DNA of 64,000 nt. Source: Pseudomonas sp. ACN8 (GTDB lineage: Bacteria > Pseudomonadota > Gammaproteobacteria > Pseudomonadales > Pseudomonadaceae). Shown here piece by piece: positions 1 through 8,399 of this stretch (position 1 is the first letter of the stretch; each line of letters starts with the position of its first letter). The position numbers were made by a program, and so were the translations under genes. The notes beneath the pieces are model-generated. The model saw only the letters and a program-made list of their open reading frames with translations. It searched no databases and had not been told where the DNA came from. The stretch lies in the NCBI RefSeq assembly GCF_002303925.1, contig NZ_MRCS01000024.1, positions 29,109-93,108 on the forward strand, in the 5' to 3' direction.

Positions 1-1556
1 TCGACGTACTGGTTGATCTTGCCGTCGGAGTCACAGGTCAGGTCTTGCAGTACCGCGCGACGCAGCGGCTCTTCGTCGAGACGGTGCAGCGGGATGATCG
101 GCAGGACCTGGTCGATGGCCCAGGTGTCCGGCAGGCTCTGGAACACCGAGAAGTTGCAGATGTACTTGTCCGCCAGTTTGTCGTTGAGCTCGTCCAGCAC
201 CTGACGGTGGGAACGCTGGCGCGCCTTCAGCGAGTTGTGCAGGCGACGGCACACGGCGAAGTAGCACTGTTCGGCCAGGGCTTTCTCGGCCAGGGTCAGC
301 TTGCCGTCGGCGTACTGAGCGGCGATATCGCTCATGTAGTGCGTGGCGCGCCAGTAGGTTTCGGTGACCATCTCGATGTCGGTCGGCCCCAGCAGGTCCA
401 CCAGCCACTGCACGGTTTCCGGCAGCGCTTCCTTGTTCTCGATCTGCGGCACGTCGTCGTTGTGTTTCTCGACGTCGGTCACCTGGATCACCAGCATGGC
501 ATGGTGCGCGGTCAGGGAACGGCCGCTTTCGGAGAAGATGTTCGGGTGCGGCAGGCTCTGCGCATCGCAGAACTCCTTGAGCATCCCGACCACGACACCG
601 GCGTAGTCGTCCATGTCGTAGTTGATCGAGCTGGCGTTACGCGAGTGCGTACCGTCATAGTCCACGCCCAGGCCACCACCGACGTCGATGTGGTCCACCG
701 GCAGACCGAGGTTGCGCAACTCGCCGTAGTAGCGGATCGCTTCCTTGAAGCCGTGCTGGTAGTCCGCCAGGTTGGCGATCTGCGAGCCCATGTGGAAGTG
801 CAGCAGGCGAATGCCCTGGTCCAGACCGGCCGCGCGGAAACGCTCGACCACCGACAGCAGTTGCGCCGCCGACAGGCCGAACTTGGATTTCTCGCCGCCG
901 GTGTCAGCCCACTTGCTCGAGGCCAGGGACGACAGGCGCACGCGCAGGCCGACCTGAGGCTTGACCTTGAGCGAGTTGGCTTCTTCGATCACCAGGCCGA
1001 CTTCGGATTCTTTCTCGATCACGATGAACACGTTGTGGCCGAGCTTCTGGCCCATCAACGCCAGGCGAATGAACTCGCGGTCCTTGTAGCCGTTGCAAAC
1101 GATGGTGCCGCCCTTCGGCGCCAGTGCCAGCACTGCCAGCAGTTCAGGCTTGGACCCGGCTTCCAGGCCGATGGAAACGTTCTGGGTGGCGATGATGTTC
1201 TCGATCACCGCTTCCTGCTGGTTCACCTTGATCGGGTACAGCGCGGTGTATTTGCTCTGGTATTCCAGACGCTCGATGTTGGCGTCGAATGCGCCGGTCA
1301 GCTGACGCACGCGGTCTTGCAGGATGTCTGGGAAACGGACCAGCAACGGCAAGGACAGGCCGCTTTTGCGCAGCTGGTCGACTTGCTCGTACAGGTCGAT
1401 AGGCGAGCTGCTCGGACCGTTCGGACGAACTTCGACGCGACCGGCGTCATTGATCGCGAAATACCCGGCCCCCCAATGGCGAATCCCGTAAACACTGCGG
1501 CTGTCCGCAACTGTCCATTGGCTGCCATCGTCTTTGCGTGTGCGTCGTACGGACAT
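1..1556 (-). CDS. speA: Biosynthetic arginine decarboxylase, 3' end cut by window
   Basis: PLP-dependent decarboxylation of arginine to agmatine, the first step of the agmatine route to putrescine. The minus strand encodes about 518 residues of an expected ~637, with the C-terminus beyond the left edge. The start is MSVRRTRKDD, preceded by an AGGGGAC ribosome site. The PLP-lysine segment ALYPIKVNQQ, the HFHMGSQI segment and the glycine-rich HIDVGGGLGVDYDGT segment of fold-III decarboxylases are visible. A long plus-strand frame over the same DNA is only its shadow. yciH lies upstream on the same strand, beyond a palindromic spacer. Family assignment is firm. Confidence 0.95.
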   Translation of the reverse strand, partial: MSVRRTRKDDGSQWTVADSRSVYGIRHWGAGYFAINDAGRVEVRPNGPSSSPIDLYEQVDQLRKSGLSLPLLVRFPDILQDRVRQLTGAFDANIERLEYQSKYTALYPIKVNQQEAVIENIIATQNVSIGLEAGSKPELLAVLALAPKGGTIVCNGYKDREFIRLALMGQKLGHNVFIVIEKESEVGLVIEEANSLKVKPQVGLRVRLSSLASSKWADTGGEKSKFGLSAAQLLSVVERFRAAGLDQGIRLLHFHMGSQIANLADYQHGFKEAIRYYGELRNLGLPVDHIDVGGGLGVDYDGTHSRNASSINYDMDDYAGVVVGMLKEFCDAQSLPHPNIFSESGRSLTAHHAMLVIQVTDVEKHNDDVPQIENKEALPETVQWLVDLLGPTDIEMVTETYWRATHYMSDIAAQYADGKLTLAEKALAEQCYFAVCRRLHNSLKARQRSHRQVLDELNDKLADKYICNFSVFQSLPDTWAIDQVLPIIPLHRLDEEPLRRAVLQDLTCDSDGKINQYV

Positions 1557-1690
1557 CGAAGTCCCCTATAAAGAAGTCATAGTGCGTCGCCTGGGTTCAG
1601 GCCGGCGCAGTCTAAAGAATGAAAATGACGGTTCGTCAACGAGGCAATAGACCCCGCCGACCGCAGTGAGTTTAGATACCGGTCATGAAC

Positions 1691-1774
1691 AGGCTCTGTG
1701 AAAACCATGTAGACGATGCCGGACCTGAATGTCATCAGGACCGGATCAAGCCGAGGGTGGTTTTCACAGAGGCT
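1691..1774. repeat. 84-bp nested palindrome between yciH and speA
   Basis: The 14-base arm CTCTGTGAAAACCA at 1694-1707 is perfectly complementary to 1758-1771. Inside it an imperfect second hairpin pairs CCGGACCTGA with TCAGGACCGG. The outer end lies just before the yciH stop codon. There is no U-tract, so it is not a standard terminator. It could be a processed RNA hairpin or a small non-autonomous mobile palindrome. Confidence 0.6.
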
Positions 1775-1775
1775 G

Positions 1776-2147
1776 CTAGCCGCCGGACTTCTTCGCTTTG
1801 AAACCGAGTTTGATCAGTTCTGCCAAGAGTAGCTCGACATGATCGCCCTGGATTTCGATGACACCGTCTTTCAGCGCCCCACCGGTACCGCAACGTTTCT
1901 TCAACGTCGTGGCCAGGTCCTTGAGCGCATCTTCAGCCAACGGCACACCGGTGATGGTGGTCACCGTCTTGCCGCCACGGCCTTTGCTTTCGCGACGCAC
2001 GCGCGCGATGCCGTCGCCGACCGGGATAACGGTCTGTTTGCAGATACAGGCGTCCACCGGTTTACTGCATTCCGGGCAATGACGACCTGCGTCGGTGGAA
2101 AATACCAGGCCGCCCAAGGCGGCGAAGGATGCGGCTTTTTTGGCCAC
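1776..2147 (-). CDS. yciH: Translation initiation factor Sui1/YciH family
   Basis: Bacterial homologue of eIF1/SUI1, 123 residues, thought to affect initiation fidelity. The N-terminus has a small cysteine cluster (CPECSKPVDACICKQ, about residues 25-39), followed by the SUI1 fold with GRGGKTVTTITGVPL and a glycine-rich CGTGGALKDGVIEIQGDH segment. I chose the GTG start giving VAKKAASFAALGG because an AAGAGG ribosome site lies just upstream and homologues begin there. A longer frame adds 13 residues with no support. The gene is co-directional with speA. Confidence 0.9.
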   Translation of the reverse strand: MAKKAASFAALGGLVFSTDAGRHCPECSKPVDACICKQTVIPVGDGIARVRRESKGRGGKTVTTITGVPLAEDALKDLATTLKKRCGTGGALKDGVIEIQGDHVELLLAELIKLGFKAKKSGG

Positions 2148-2261
2148 CGGCAATCCTCTTCGGAGGACAAAGACTGGTCGCAGCACTCGGGAAGGCTATC
2201 GACCGCGAAGCCCCACTCAGGCAGGGGCAGCGCTACTGAAACGGTACGACATTCACTTCAC

Positions 2262-2361
2262 TGTAGGAGCGAGCTTGTTCGCGATGGACGTCAACGATAA
2301 CGCGCGGCATCAGGCTACACGTGTCGTTCTCTCGTTTTTCGCGAGCAGGCTCGCTCCTACA
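2262..2361. repeat. REP pair (inverted)
   Basis: Two REP units in opposite orientation, at 2262-2285 (TGTAGGAGCGAGCTTGTTCG) and 2335-2361, about 50 bases apart. They fill the otherwise empty 302-base gap between yciH and the NUDIX gene, both minus strand. The first unit has a degenerate core. Confidence 0.85.
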
Positions 2362-2449
2362 ATAACAACCAGCAATACCGGTTCAGTTTAAAAAGGTCGC
2401 GCAGTGTAACGGCAAAAACGCGGATTGCTAAGAGCCAATCGGCGCCAAT

Positions 2450-3007
2450 TTATAGCTGTTTTGCGACGTTGCTTTGTTGAGCCTTCAGATATCGCTTCAA
2501 CGCCGCCAGTGAGTCCGGGCAATAAGGCTTTTGCCCGATTTCCAGCATGACCTGATCAATGGGAATAAAGCGCGCTTCGAGCACCTCTTCCGGTTGCAGG
2601 ATCAACGGACCGTCCCATACCGCCGAGAACGCCGAACACCACAGGCGATTGCCGGTGTCCTCGAAAAAAAAATGGTCGTGGGCGGTCAGCTCCACACCAC
2701 TCACACCCAGCTCTTCCTCCAGCTCCCTTGCCGCCGATTCGGCGTAGGTTTCACTGGCGAGCACCATGCCCCCCGCCGCCACGTCCCAGTAACCGGGATA
2801 GATTGCCTTGCTCAGGGTGCGCCGGTGCACGCACAGCTCGCCAGCGGAGTTGAACAACATAATGTAGGTGCCGCGCCCGATCAGCCCGCGCTCGCGCAAA
2901 TCGGAACGGACCAGGGCGCCGAGCAGGTTGTCCTGCTCGTCGACCCAGGCGATCTGTTCGGCATCGGAGGCCGCACGGTGCGCGGCCTCCCTGGTGTTAT
3001 CGACCAT
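2450..3007 (-). CDS. NUDIX hydrolase
   Basis: 185-residue NUDIX pyrophosphohydrolase, close in architecture to E. coli YfcD and isopentenyl-diphosphate-isomerase-like NUDIX proteins. The NUDIX box is visible at about residues 79-101 (GGMVLASETYAESAAREL followed by EEELGV). Upstream, the ICVHRR-like segment LCVHRRTLSKAIYPGYWD is typical of this subgroup. The substrate cannot be told from sequence. It sits 3 bases downstream of the DUF2333 gene on the same strand, so the two are probably co-transcribed. Confidence 0.88.
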   Translation of the reverse strand: MVDNTREAAHRAASDAEQIAWVDEQDNLLGALVRSDLRERGLIGRGTYIMLFNSAGELCVHRRTLSKAIYPGYWDVAAGGMVLASETYAESAARELEEELGVSGVELTAHDHFFFEDTGNRLWCSAFSAVWDGPLILQPEEVLEARFIPIDQVMLEIGQKPYCPDSLAALKRYLKAQQSNVAKQL

Positions 3008-3010
3008 GAC

Positions 3011-4078
3011 TCAGCCCTGATTGAGCAATTGACGCAAATCGATCACCGCTGCGTTGGCCCGGGAAATGTAGTTGGCCATGACCAGCGAGTGGTTGGCCAA
3101 TACGCCGAAGCCACTGCCGTTGAGGATCATCGGGCTCCACACCGGCTCCTGCGACGCTTCCAGTTCACGAATGATCTGGCGCACGCTGACCGTGGCGTTC
3201 TTCTTGGCCAGCACATCGGCGAAGTCGACCTCGATGGCGCGCAGCAAATGCGACAAGGCCCAGGCCTGGCCGCGAGCTTCGTAGAACACGTTGTCGATCT
3301 GCAGCCATGGCGTTTCGACGATCTCTTCATCGACCTGCGGCGCCACGCCCGGTGCCACGATTTCGGTCTTCAACGCAGTGTTGAGCTTGACCCGGCCCAC
3401 ACTGGCCGACAGCCGTTGCGACAGAGAACCCAGACGGGTGCCGACGTCACCCAGCCAGTTGTTCAGGTTGTCGGCGCGGGCATAGAACAACGCGCTCTTC
3501 TGGTTCGGATCGGACAGGCGCGCCTGATAGCGGCTCAGGGAATTGATGCCTTCCTGGTACTCGGACTCACTGGACGGCAGCACCCAACTCTTGTTGTCGA
3601 AGTTGAAACGCGGCTCGGCCTTGGCCAGGTCGGCGTCTTCGGCGGACTGCGACTGCGAACGGGCGAAGTCTTTGCGCAGTGCCCGGCTCAGGTCGCGGAC
3701 CTGCACCAGCACGCCATATTCCCAGCTCGGCATGTTGTCCATCCACAGACCTGGCGGGAACCGGTCGTTGGAAATATAGCCGCCCGGCTTGGTCAGCAAG
3801 GTACCGGCGACGGTCTTGAGGGTTTCCACCGTGGTGTAGCCGACGACCATCTGCTTGCCTTCTTTCTCGGCCGCCAGTTGCGCGGTTTGCTGGACCGGAA
3901 ACAGCGCCGGCTCCTGGCTCCAGTACCAGCCCAGGACACTCGCCACCAACAGGTAGATGCCCAGCAGAGTGGCCAGCGCCCGGCTGAACAACAGACCACC
4001 CAGGTAACTGCGGGTCTCCGACTTCGGTTCAGCGGCACGTTCAGGCGCACTGTCTGTGCGGTTCTTCCAGTCCAGCAT
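3011..4078 (-). CDS. DUF2333 family membrane-anchored protein
   Basis: 355 residues with one N-terminal membrane segment (LLFSRALATLLGIYLLVASVL, roughly residues 30-50) and a large domain predicted to be periplasmic. The length and conserved stretches, such as WSPMILNGSGFGVLANHSLVMANYI near the C-terminus, fit DUF2333, a proteobacterial family without a known function. The start has an AAAGGA ribosome site. It appears to be the first gene of a two-gene unit with the NUDIX hydrolase. No catalytic motif is recognisable. Confidence 0.85.
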   Translation of the reverse strand: MLDWKNRTDSAPERAAEPKSETRSYLGGLLFSRALATLLGIYLLVASVLGWYWSQEPALFPVQQTAQLAAEKEGKQMVVGYTTVETLKTVAGTLLTKPGGYISNDRFPPGLWMDNMPSWEYGVLVQVRDLSRALRKDFARSQSQSAEDADLAKAEPRFNFDNKSWVLPSSESEYQEGINSLSRYQARLSDPNQKSALFYARADNLNNWLGDVGTRLGSLSQRLSASVGRVKLNTALKTEIVAPGVAPQVDEEIVETPWLQIDNVFYEARGQAWALSHLLRAIEVDFADVLAKKNATVSVRQIIRELEASQEPVWSPMILNGSGFGVLANHSLVMANYISRANAAVIDLRQLLNQG

Positions 4079-4565
4079 GGCGATATCCTTTCAAGCTCTT
4101 GAGTTCAACGGTTCGACCGCAACCATACAACAACGTGCCTTGGCCCGGCACCCGCCATCGCACCGATGCGGAAAATTACCGGGCTTGCGGACGAAAAGAG
4201 TGCCTGTGCACCCGACGACGCCGTGACCATCGAAATCCTCCCCTAATGGTTTGGATTGCCACGCTAAGGGAATCCCCGATCCTCGGAAACCCAAAAAACC
4301 GAGCCGATCAACACTGGCAAAAAATCATGAATGGCCGGCTGTCAGCCATTCGTCCATTCCCGCCCCACGCCCGCCAGGCGCCCTGATTCAAGCGCTTCGC
4401 CCCCTGCAAGTCGCGACTTGAAAGGCTTGAACAAGACCGATCAGTCACAAACTGAATGAAGTCACATTGCAGATTATTGACGTACAGCACTCATGTAATG
4501 GAAAAGTGGTGCTAGCATAGAGCCACCACTCGACCTCAGTGTGCACCCTAACTAGTAGTCAGGAT
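4079..4565. other. 487-base divergent intergenic region
   Basis: This gap separates the DUF2333 gene (minus) from gcbA (plus) and should carry both promoters. I see no convincing gene here. The one clear feature is the perfect 14-base palindrome CAAGTCGCGACTTG at 4407-4420, about 145 bases before the gcbA start, which could be an operator. A weak 6-base-arm hairpin lies at 4330-4350. Confidence 0.5.
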
Positions 4566-6236
4566 ATGACCGAGCCAGAAGACCCCAGCCGCGAGCGCCT
4601 CAAGCACCACTTTGCCCAGCGGGTAATTCATCAGGCTCGTCAGATTCTTGAAATATGGCAGCGCCTGCAACGCAGTGAGTGGTCCACCGCCGACCTTTCG
4701 GAGCTAAGCGAGGCCAATCTGCGCCTGCTGCGTTTCGCCGAGCGTTTCGAACAACCGGAACACACGCAACTGGCACGCCGCATCGGTCAGTCCCTGGACG
4801 CGGTCGACGCCAATCGCGGACGCCTGAGCAGCGGCCTGATCACTGACCTCAATCGCTTGATGCAGCGCCTTTCACGCACCGGCCTGCGCCATGGCGACCA
4901 ACTCGATCAAACCTTCCTGCCACCGCTGCGCAAGCCCATCTACGTGATGTTGCAGGATCACGACCGTGCCGAGCGCCTGGCCAAGCAACTGGAATTCTTC
5001 GGCCTCAGTGCCCAGTCCCTGGACAGTGTGGACGCGTTTCGCTCATCGATGGTCGAGCGCTTGCCGGCGGCGATTGTCATGGACGTGGACTTCAGTGGCG
5101 CCGGCGTCGGCCTGAAACTGGCCGCCGAAGCCCAGGAAGGCCTCGATCATCAACTGCCGCTGCTGTTCTTCAGCTTGCACGAAACCGATACCCCGACCCG
5201 CCTGGCCGCCGTGCGTGCCGGTGGCCAGGAGTTCCTCACCGGTACCCTCGAAGCGTCGAGCCTGCTGGAGAAGATCGAAGTCCTGACCTGCGTGGCCCAG
5301 TACGAGCCTTATAAAGTGCTGATCATCGACGACTCCCGCGCCCAGGCCTTGCACACCGAGCGCCTGCTCAACAGCGCCGGGATTGTCACCCGCACGCTGA
5401 TCGAGCCGATCCAGGCCATGGCCGAACTGGCGGATTTCCAGCCGGACCTGATCATCCTCGACATGTACATGCCGACCTGCACCGGTACGGAACTGGCCAA
5501 GGTCATTCGCCATAACGACCGTTACGTCAGCGTGCCCATCATTTACCTGTCGGCCGAAGACGACCTGGACAAACAGCTCGACGCCATGAGCGAAGGCGGC
5601 GATGACTTCCTGACCAAACCGATCAAGCCCCGGCACCTGATCACCACCGTGCGCAACCGCGCGGCCCGGGCGCGCAACCTCAAGGCACGAATGGTCCGCG
5701 ACAGCCTCACCGGGTTGTACAACCACACGCATATCCTGCAATTGCTCGAAGACTGCTCGTTCCGCGCCCGCCGCGAAAGCAAGCCGCTGAGCTTTGCCAT
5801 GCTCGACATCGACCACTTCAAACGGGTCAACGACAGCCACGGTCACCCCATGGGCGACCGGGTGATCAAGAGCCTGGCGCTGTTTCTCAAGCAACGCCTG
5901 CGCAAAACCGACTTCATCGGCCGCTACGGTGGCGAAGAATTCGCCATCGTCATGCCGGACACCGATATTGATGCGGCCTACAAGGTGCTCGATGAAATCC
6001 GCCAGCGTTTTGCCGAGATTCACTACCCCGCACAACCCGAGGATCTGTGGTGCACCTTCAGCGCCGGAGTGGTTGAGCTTTGCGAAAGCTCCGACAGCCT
6101 GATGATGGCCAGCCAAGCAGACGAAGCGCTGTATCGCGCCAAACACGGCGGACGCAATCGCGTCCAGGCGGCGCGCACGTCAAAGCAAAGTGCCACTTTT
6201 TTATCGGAATCGACCGATACGGTCATAACCCTGTAA
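4566..6236 (+). CDS. gcbA: Diguanylate cyclase with two receiver domains (GcbA/AdcA family)
   Basis: Synthesises c-di-GMP. The 556 residues comprise an N-terminal helical region (1-120), a degenerate receiver domain (about 125-240, lacking the conserved lysine: FLTGT replaces FLTKP), a canonical receiver domain (about 250-370) with phospho-acceptor Asp299 in LIILDMYMP and FLTKPIKP, and a GGDEF domain with GGEEF near 456-460. The inhibitory I-site RKTD stands five residues before GGEEF. I prefer MTEPEDPSRERL as the start, as homologues begin there, although the AGGA is very close. GcbA/AdcA of Pseudomonas (PA4843) promotes attachment and affects dispersal. Identification rests on architecture plus gene order. 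Confidence 0.88.
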   Translation: MTEPEDPSRERLKHHFAQRVIHQARQILEIWQRLQRSEWSTADLSELSEANLRLLRFAERFEQPEHTQLARRIGQSLDAVDANRGRLSSGLITDLNRLMQRLSRTGLRHGDQLDQTFLPPLRKPIYVMLQDHDRAERLAKQLEFFGLSAQSLDSVDAFRSSMVERLPAAIVMDVDFSGAGVGLKLAAEAQEGLDHQLPLLFFSLHETDTPTRLAAVRAGGQEFLTGTLEASSLLEKIEVLTCVAQYEPYKVLIIDDSRAQALHTERLLNSAGIVTRTLIEPIQAMAELADFQPDLIILDMYMPTCTGTELAKVIRHNDRYVSVPIIYLSAEDDLDKQLDAMSEGGDDFLTKPIKPRHLITTVRNRAARARNLKARMVRDSLTGLYNHTHILQLLEDCSFRARRESKPLSFAMLDIDHFKRVNDSHGHPMGDRVIKSLALFLKQRLRKTDFIGRYGGEEFAIVMPDTDIDAAYKVLDEIRQRFAEIHYPAQPEDLWCTFSAGVVELCESSDSLMMASQADEALYRAKHGGRNRVQAARTSKQSATFLSESTDTVITL

Positions 6237-6288
6237 CAGAAACGCAATAACTTCAGGCGCTTACCATTTCTGCCGTTGGTAGTCCGTG

Positions 6289-8235
6289 ATGCGCCTGAAG
6301 CTGCTGACCAATCTCAATACCCTCCTTCTGGTGGCCGTGTGCGTGGCCCTCGGCGCTACGCTGTGGTGGTCGCAGAAAGCCCTTGAGCGTCCGTATCTAT
6401 TAATGGAGCGCTATCTGGGGCTGTCGCAGCAATTTCAGAATGAAGTCGCCCGCAGCATTGAGGATTACCTCGGCAGCGGCGATGCGCTACGCCTGAGCAG
6501 TGCCGCCCAAGGCATCGACAGCCTGCAAAAAGAACTCGGCGAACTGCCACCGGCCCTGGCCGAGACCTTGCGTCCCAGCCTGTCGACCCTCGAAGAATTC
6601 AGCAAAACCGACCTGCTGGCCGCCGGCAAACTGGCCGGCGACCCACAGGCCTTGCTGCTGCAGGCCGAGCGCGAACTGGGCGCAAGTCTCGATCAACTCA
6701 GCCAGTACGCCAATGGCAATGCGGCCTACCTGACGCCGCTGCTCACCGCCTCGCAACACCTGGGCAAATTGTCCCTGGCCCGAGACAAACTGGTCAGCAG
6801 CGGCCGCAGTGAACTGGCCGCCGATGTCGAACGCGAAGTGGCCAACATCCGTGCCCAGGCAGAGAAACTCGACGCCCTGCCATTACTCGGGGTGACCACC
6901 AGCAGCGAGTCGAACACCGACGATTTCGCCTCGATGATGGGCCTTGAGAACACGGAAAAAACCGTCGCCGAAGATGCCGGCGTCGGCCTCAAGCGCGAGC
7001 TCAACAGCCTGCTCACCCGCTACCCGGCCGAGCTCTCGCGCACCCGCGATCAAATCCGCAAGCGCGCCGACCTCAGCGCGGCGACCCACCTGAAAATCGC
7101 CGACGTGCAACAGGCCATTGCCGGTCTCGAACCGGTGGTTCGCGCCCAGCACGGGCAGATCCAGGGTGAAGTGCGGCTGATGCAAGGCGTGATGATCGGC
7201 TTGATTCTGTTGATCGCCCTGTTGATCGACACCCTGCAGCGCAAACTCGCCCGGACCCTGACCAACCTCGCCCCGGCCCTCTCGACCTGGGCCGAAGGCG
7301 ACTTCAGCCGCGACATTCAACTGGGCAACACCAACCGCGAATTGCATGACATTGAAGCCTCGCTCAACCGCTTGCGCGCCTATCTGGTGGACCTGGTGGG
7401 GACCATTCGCCACAACGCCGAGCAGGTGGCCGGCAGCAGCCGCACCCTGGCGGACCTGAGCAACGACTTGCACAGCGGCGCCGAGCATCAGGCCGGCGAC
7501 ACGGCACTGATCCGCGACTCCCTCAGCGAACTGGAAGCGACCATTCAACAAGTCGCCGGCGATGCCAGCCAGGCCGCCGATGCCAGCCGCCACGCCGGCC
7601 TGGCCGTGGAGCACGGACAGAAAGTCATCGGTCTGAGCCTCACCGGCCTGCATGCGCTGGTGGATGAAGTGCAAGGCAATGCACAAATGATCGAACACCT
7701 GGCCGAAGAGTCGGCCACCATCGGCGGCGTGTTGACGGTGATCCGCTCGATTGCCGACCAGACCAACCTGCTGGCGTTGAACGCCGCCATCGAGGCGGCC
7801 CGGGCCGGGGAAATGGGCCGAGGCTTCGCGGTGGTGGCCGAAGAGGTGCGCTCACTGGCGCAACGTACCGCCGGGGCCACCGCAGAAATCCAGACGCTGA
7901 TCGCAGGGCTGCAAACCGCCGCGCGACAGTCGGTGGAAGGCATGCGCGCCCAGGTCGAACATGCCGAAGCCACGGCCAGCCAGGCCCAGGCCGCTGATGG
8001 CGCACTGGATAAAATCGTCGGGGCGATCCAGACCATTTCCGACACAGCGGTACGCATCGCCGATGTTACCGCCCAGCAAAGCGGCGCTGTCAGCGAGATC
8101 CGTGACCACAGTGAGCGGATTCACCAGTTGGGTGGGGATAACTTGCTGCGTATCGGCGAAGGGCGTGAGCAGGGAGAAAATCTTCTGGTGCTGGGAGGTC
8201 GACTGCATACAGCCGTTCAGGCCTTCCGCGTCTGA
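6289..8235 (+). CDS. Methyl-accepting chemotaxis protein (CtpL-like)
   Basis: Chemoreceptor of 648 residues. TM1 is at about 8-28, a long helical periplasmic sensor at 30-298, TM2 near 300-318, a HAMP region follows, and the cytoplasmic signalling domain contains the conserved hairpin tip around 485-525 (RSIADQTNLLALNAAIEAAR, then GEMGRGFAVVAEEVRSLAQR). In PAO1 the gene in this position is ctpL (PA4844), a receptor for inorganic phosphate and some aromatics. Orthology is inferred from position only, so the ligand is open. A GTG three bases upstream is an alternative start. Confidence 0.88.
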   Translation: MRLKLLTNLNTLLLVAVCVALGATLWWSQKALERPYLLMERYLGLSQQFQNEVARSIEDYLGSGDALRLSSAAQGIDSLQKELGELPPALAETLRPSLSTLEEFSKTDLLAAGKLAGDPQALLLQAERELGASLDQLSQYANGNAAYLTPLLTASQHLGKLSLARDKLVSSGRSELAADVEREVANIRAQAEKLDALPLLGVTTSSESNTDDFASMMGLENTEKTVAEDAGVGLKRELNSLLTRYPAELSRTRDQIRKRADLSAATHLKIADVQQAIAGLEPVVRAQHGQIQGEVRLMQGVMIGLILLIALLIDTLQRKLARTLTNLAPALSTWAEGDFSRDIQLGNTNRELHDIEASLNRLRAYLVDLVGTIRHNAEQVAGSSRTLADLSNDLHSGAEHQAGDTALIRDSLSELEATIQQVAGDASQAADASRHAGLAVEHGQKVIGLSLTGLHALVDEVQGNAQMIEHLAEESATIGGVLTVIRSIADQTNLLALNAAIEAARAGEMGRGFAVVAEEVRSLAQRTAGATAEIQTLIAGLQTAARQSVEGMRAQVEHAEATASQAQAADGALDKIVGAIQTISDTAVRIADVTAQQSGAVSEIRDHSERIHQLGGDNLLRIGEGREQGENLLVLGGRLHTAVQAFRV

Positions 8236-8243
8236 CAGATAGC

Positions 8244-8318
8244 CATCGCGAGCAGGCTCGCTCCTACACTTGAAATGCATTCCCCTTGTAGGAGCGAGCC
8301 TGCTCGCGATAGCGTCAG
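8244..8318. repeat. REP pair (inverted)
   Basis: Two REP units, 8244-8268 and 8287-8317, face each other across about 18 bases just after the chemoreceptor stop. A transcript would fold into a long stem-loop that could protect or end the mRNA before dsbD. Confidence 0.85.
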
Positions 8319-8399
8319 GCAATCCACCACAAAACTGTCGCTCTGCACGCCCCGCCGCCGTCCGCTATCATCCCCCCAATTCCGATACGCGAGATTGTC

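Noticed and set aside
45..1571. 508-codon plus-strand open frame
   Set aside because: It is the shadow of speA on the minus strand. The minus-strand product matches arginine decarboxylase throughout, and the plus frame has a Val/Gln/His-rich composition typical of antisense frames in GC-rich DNA.
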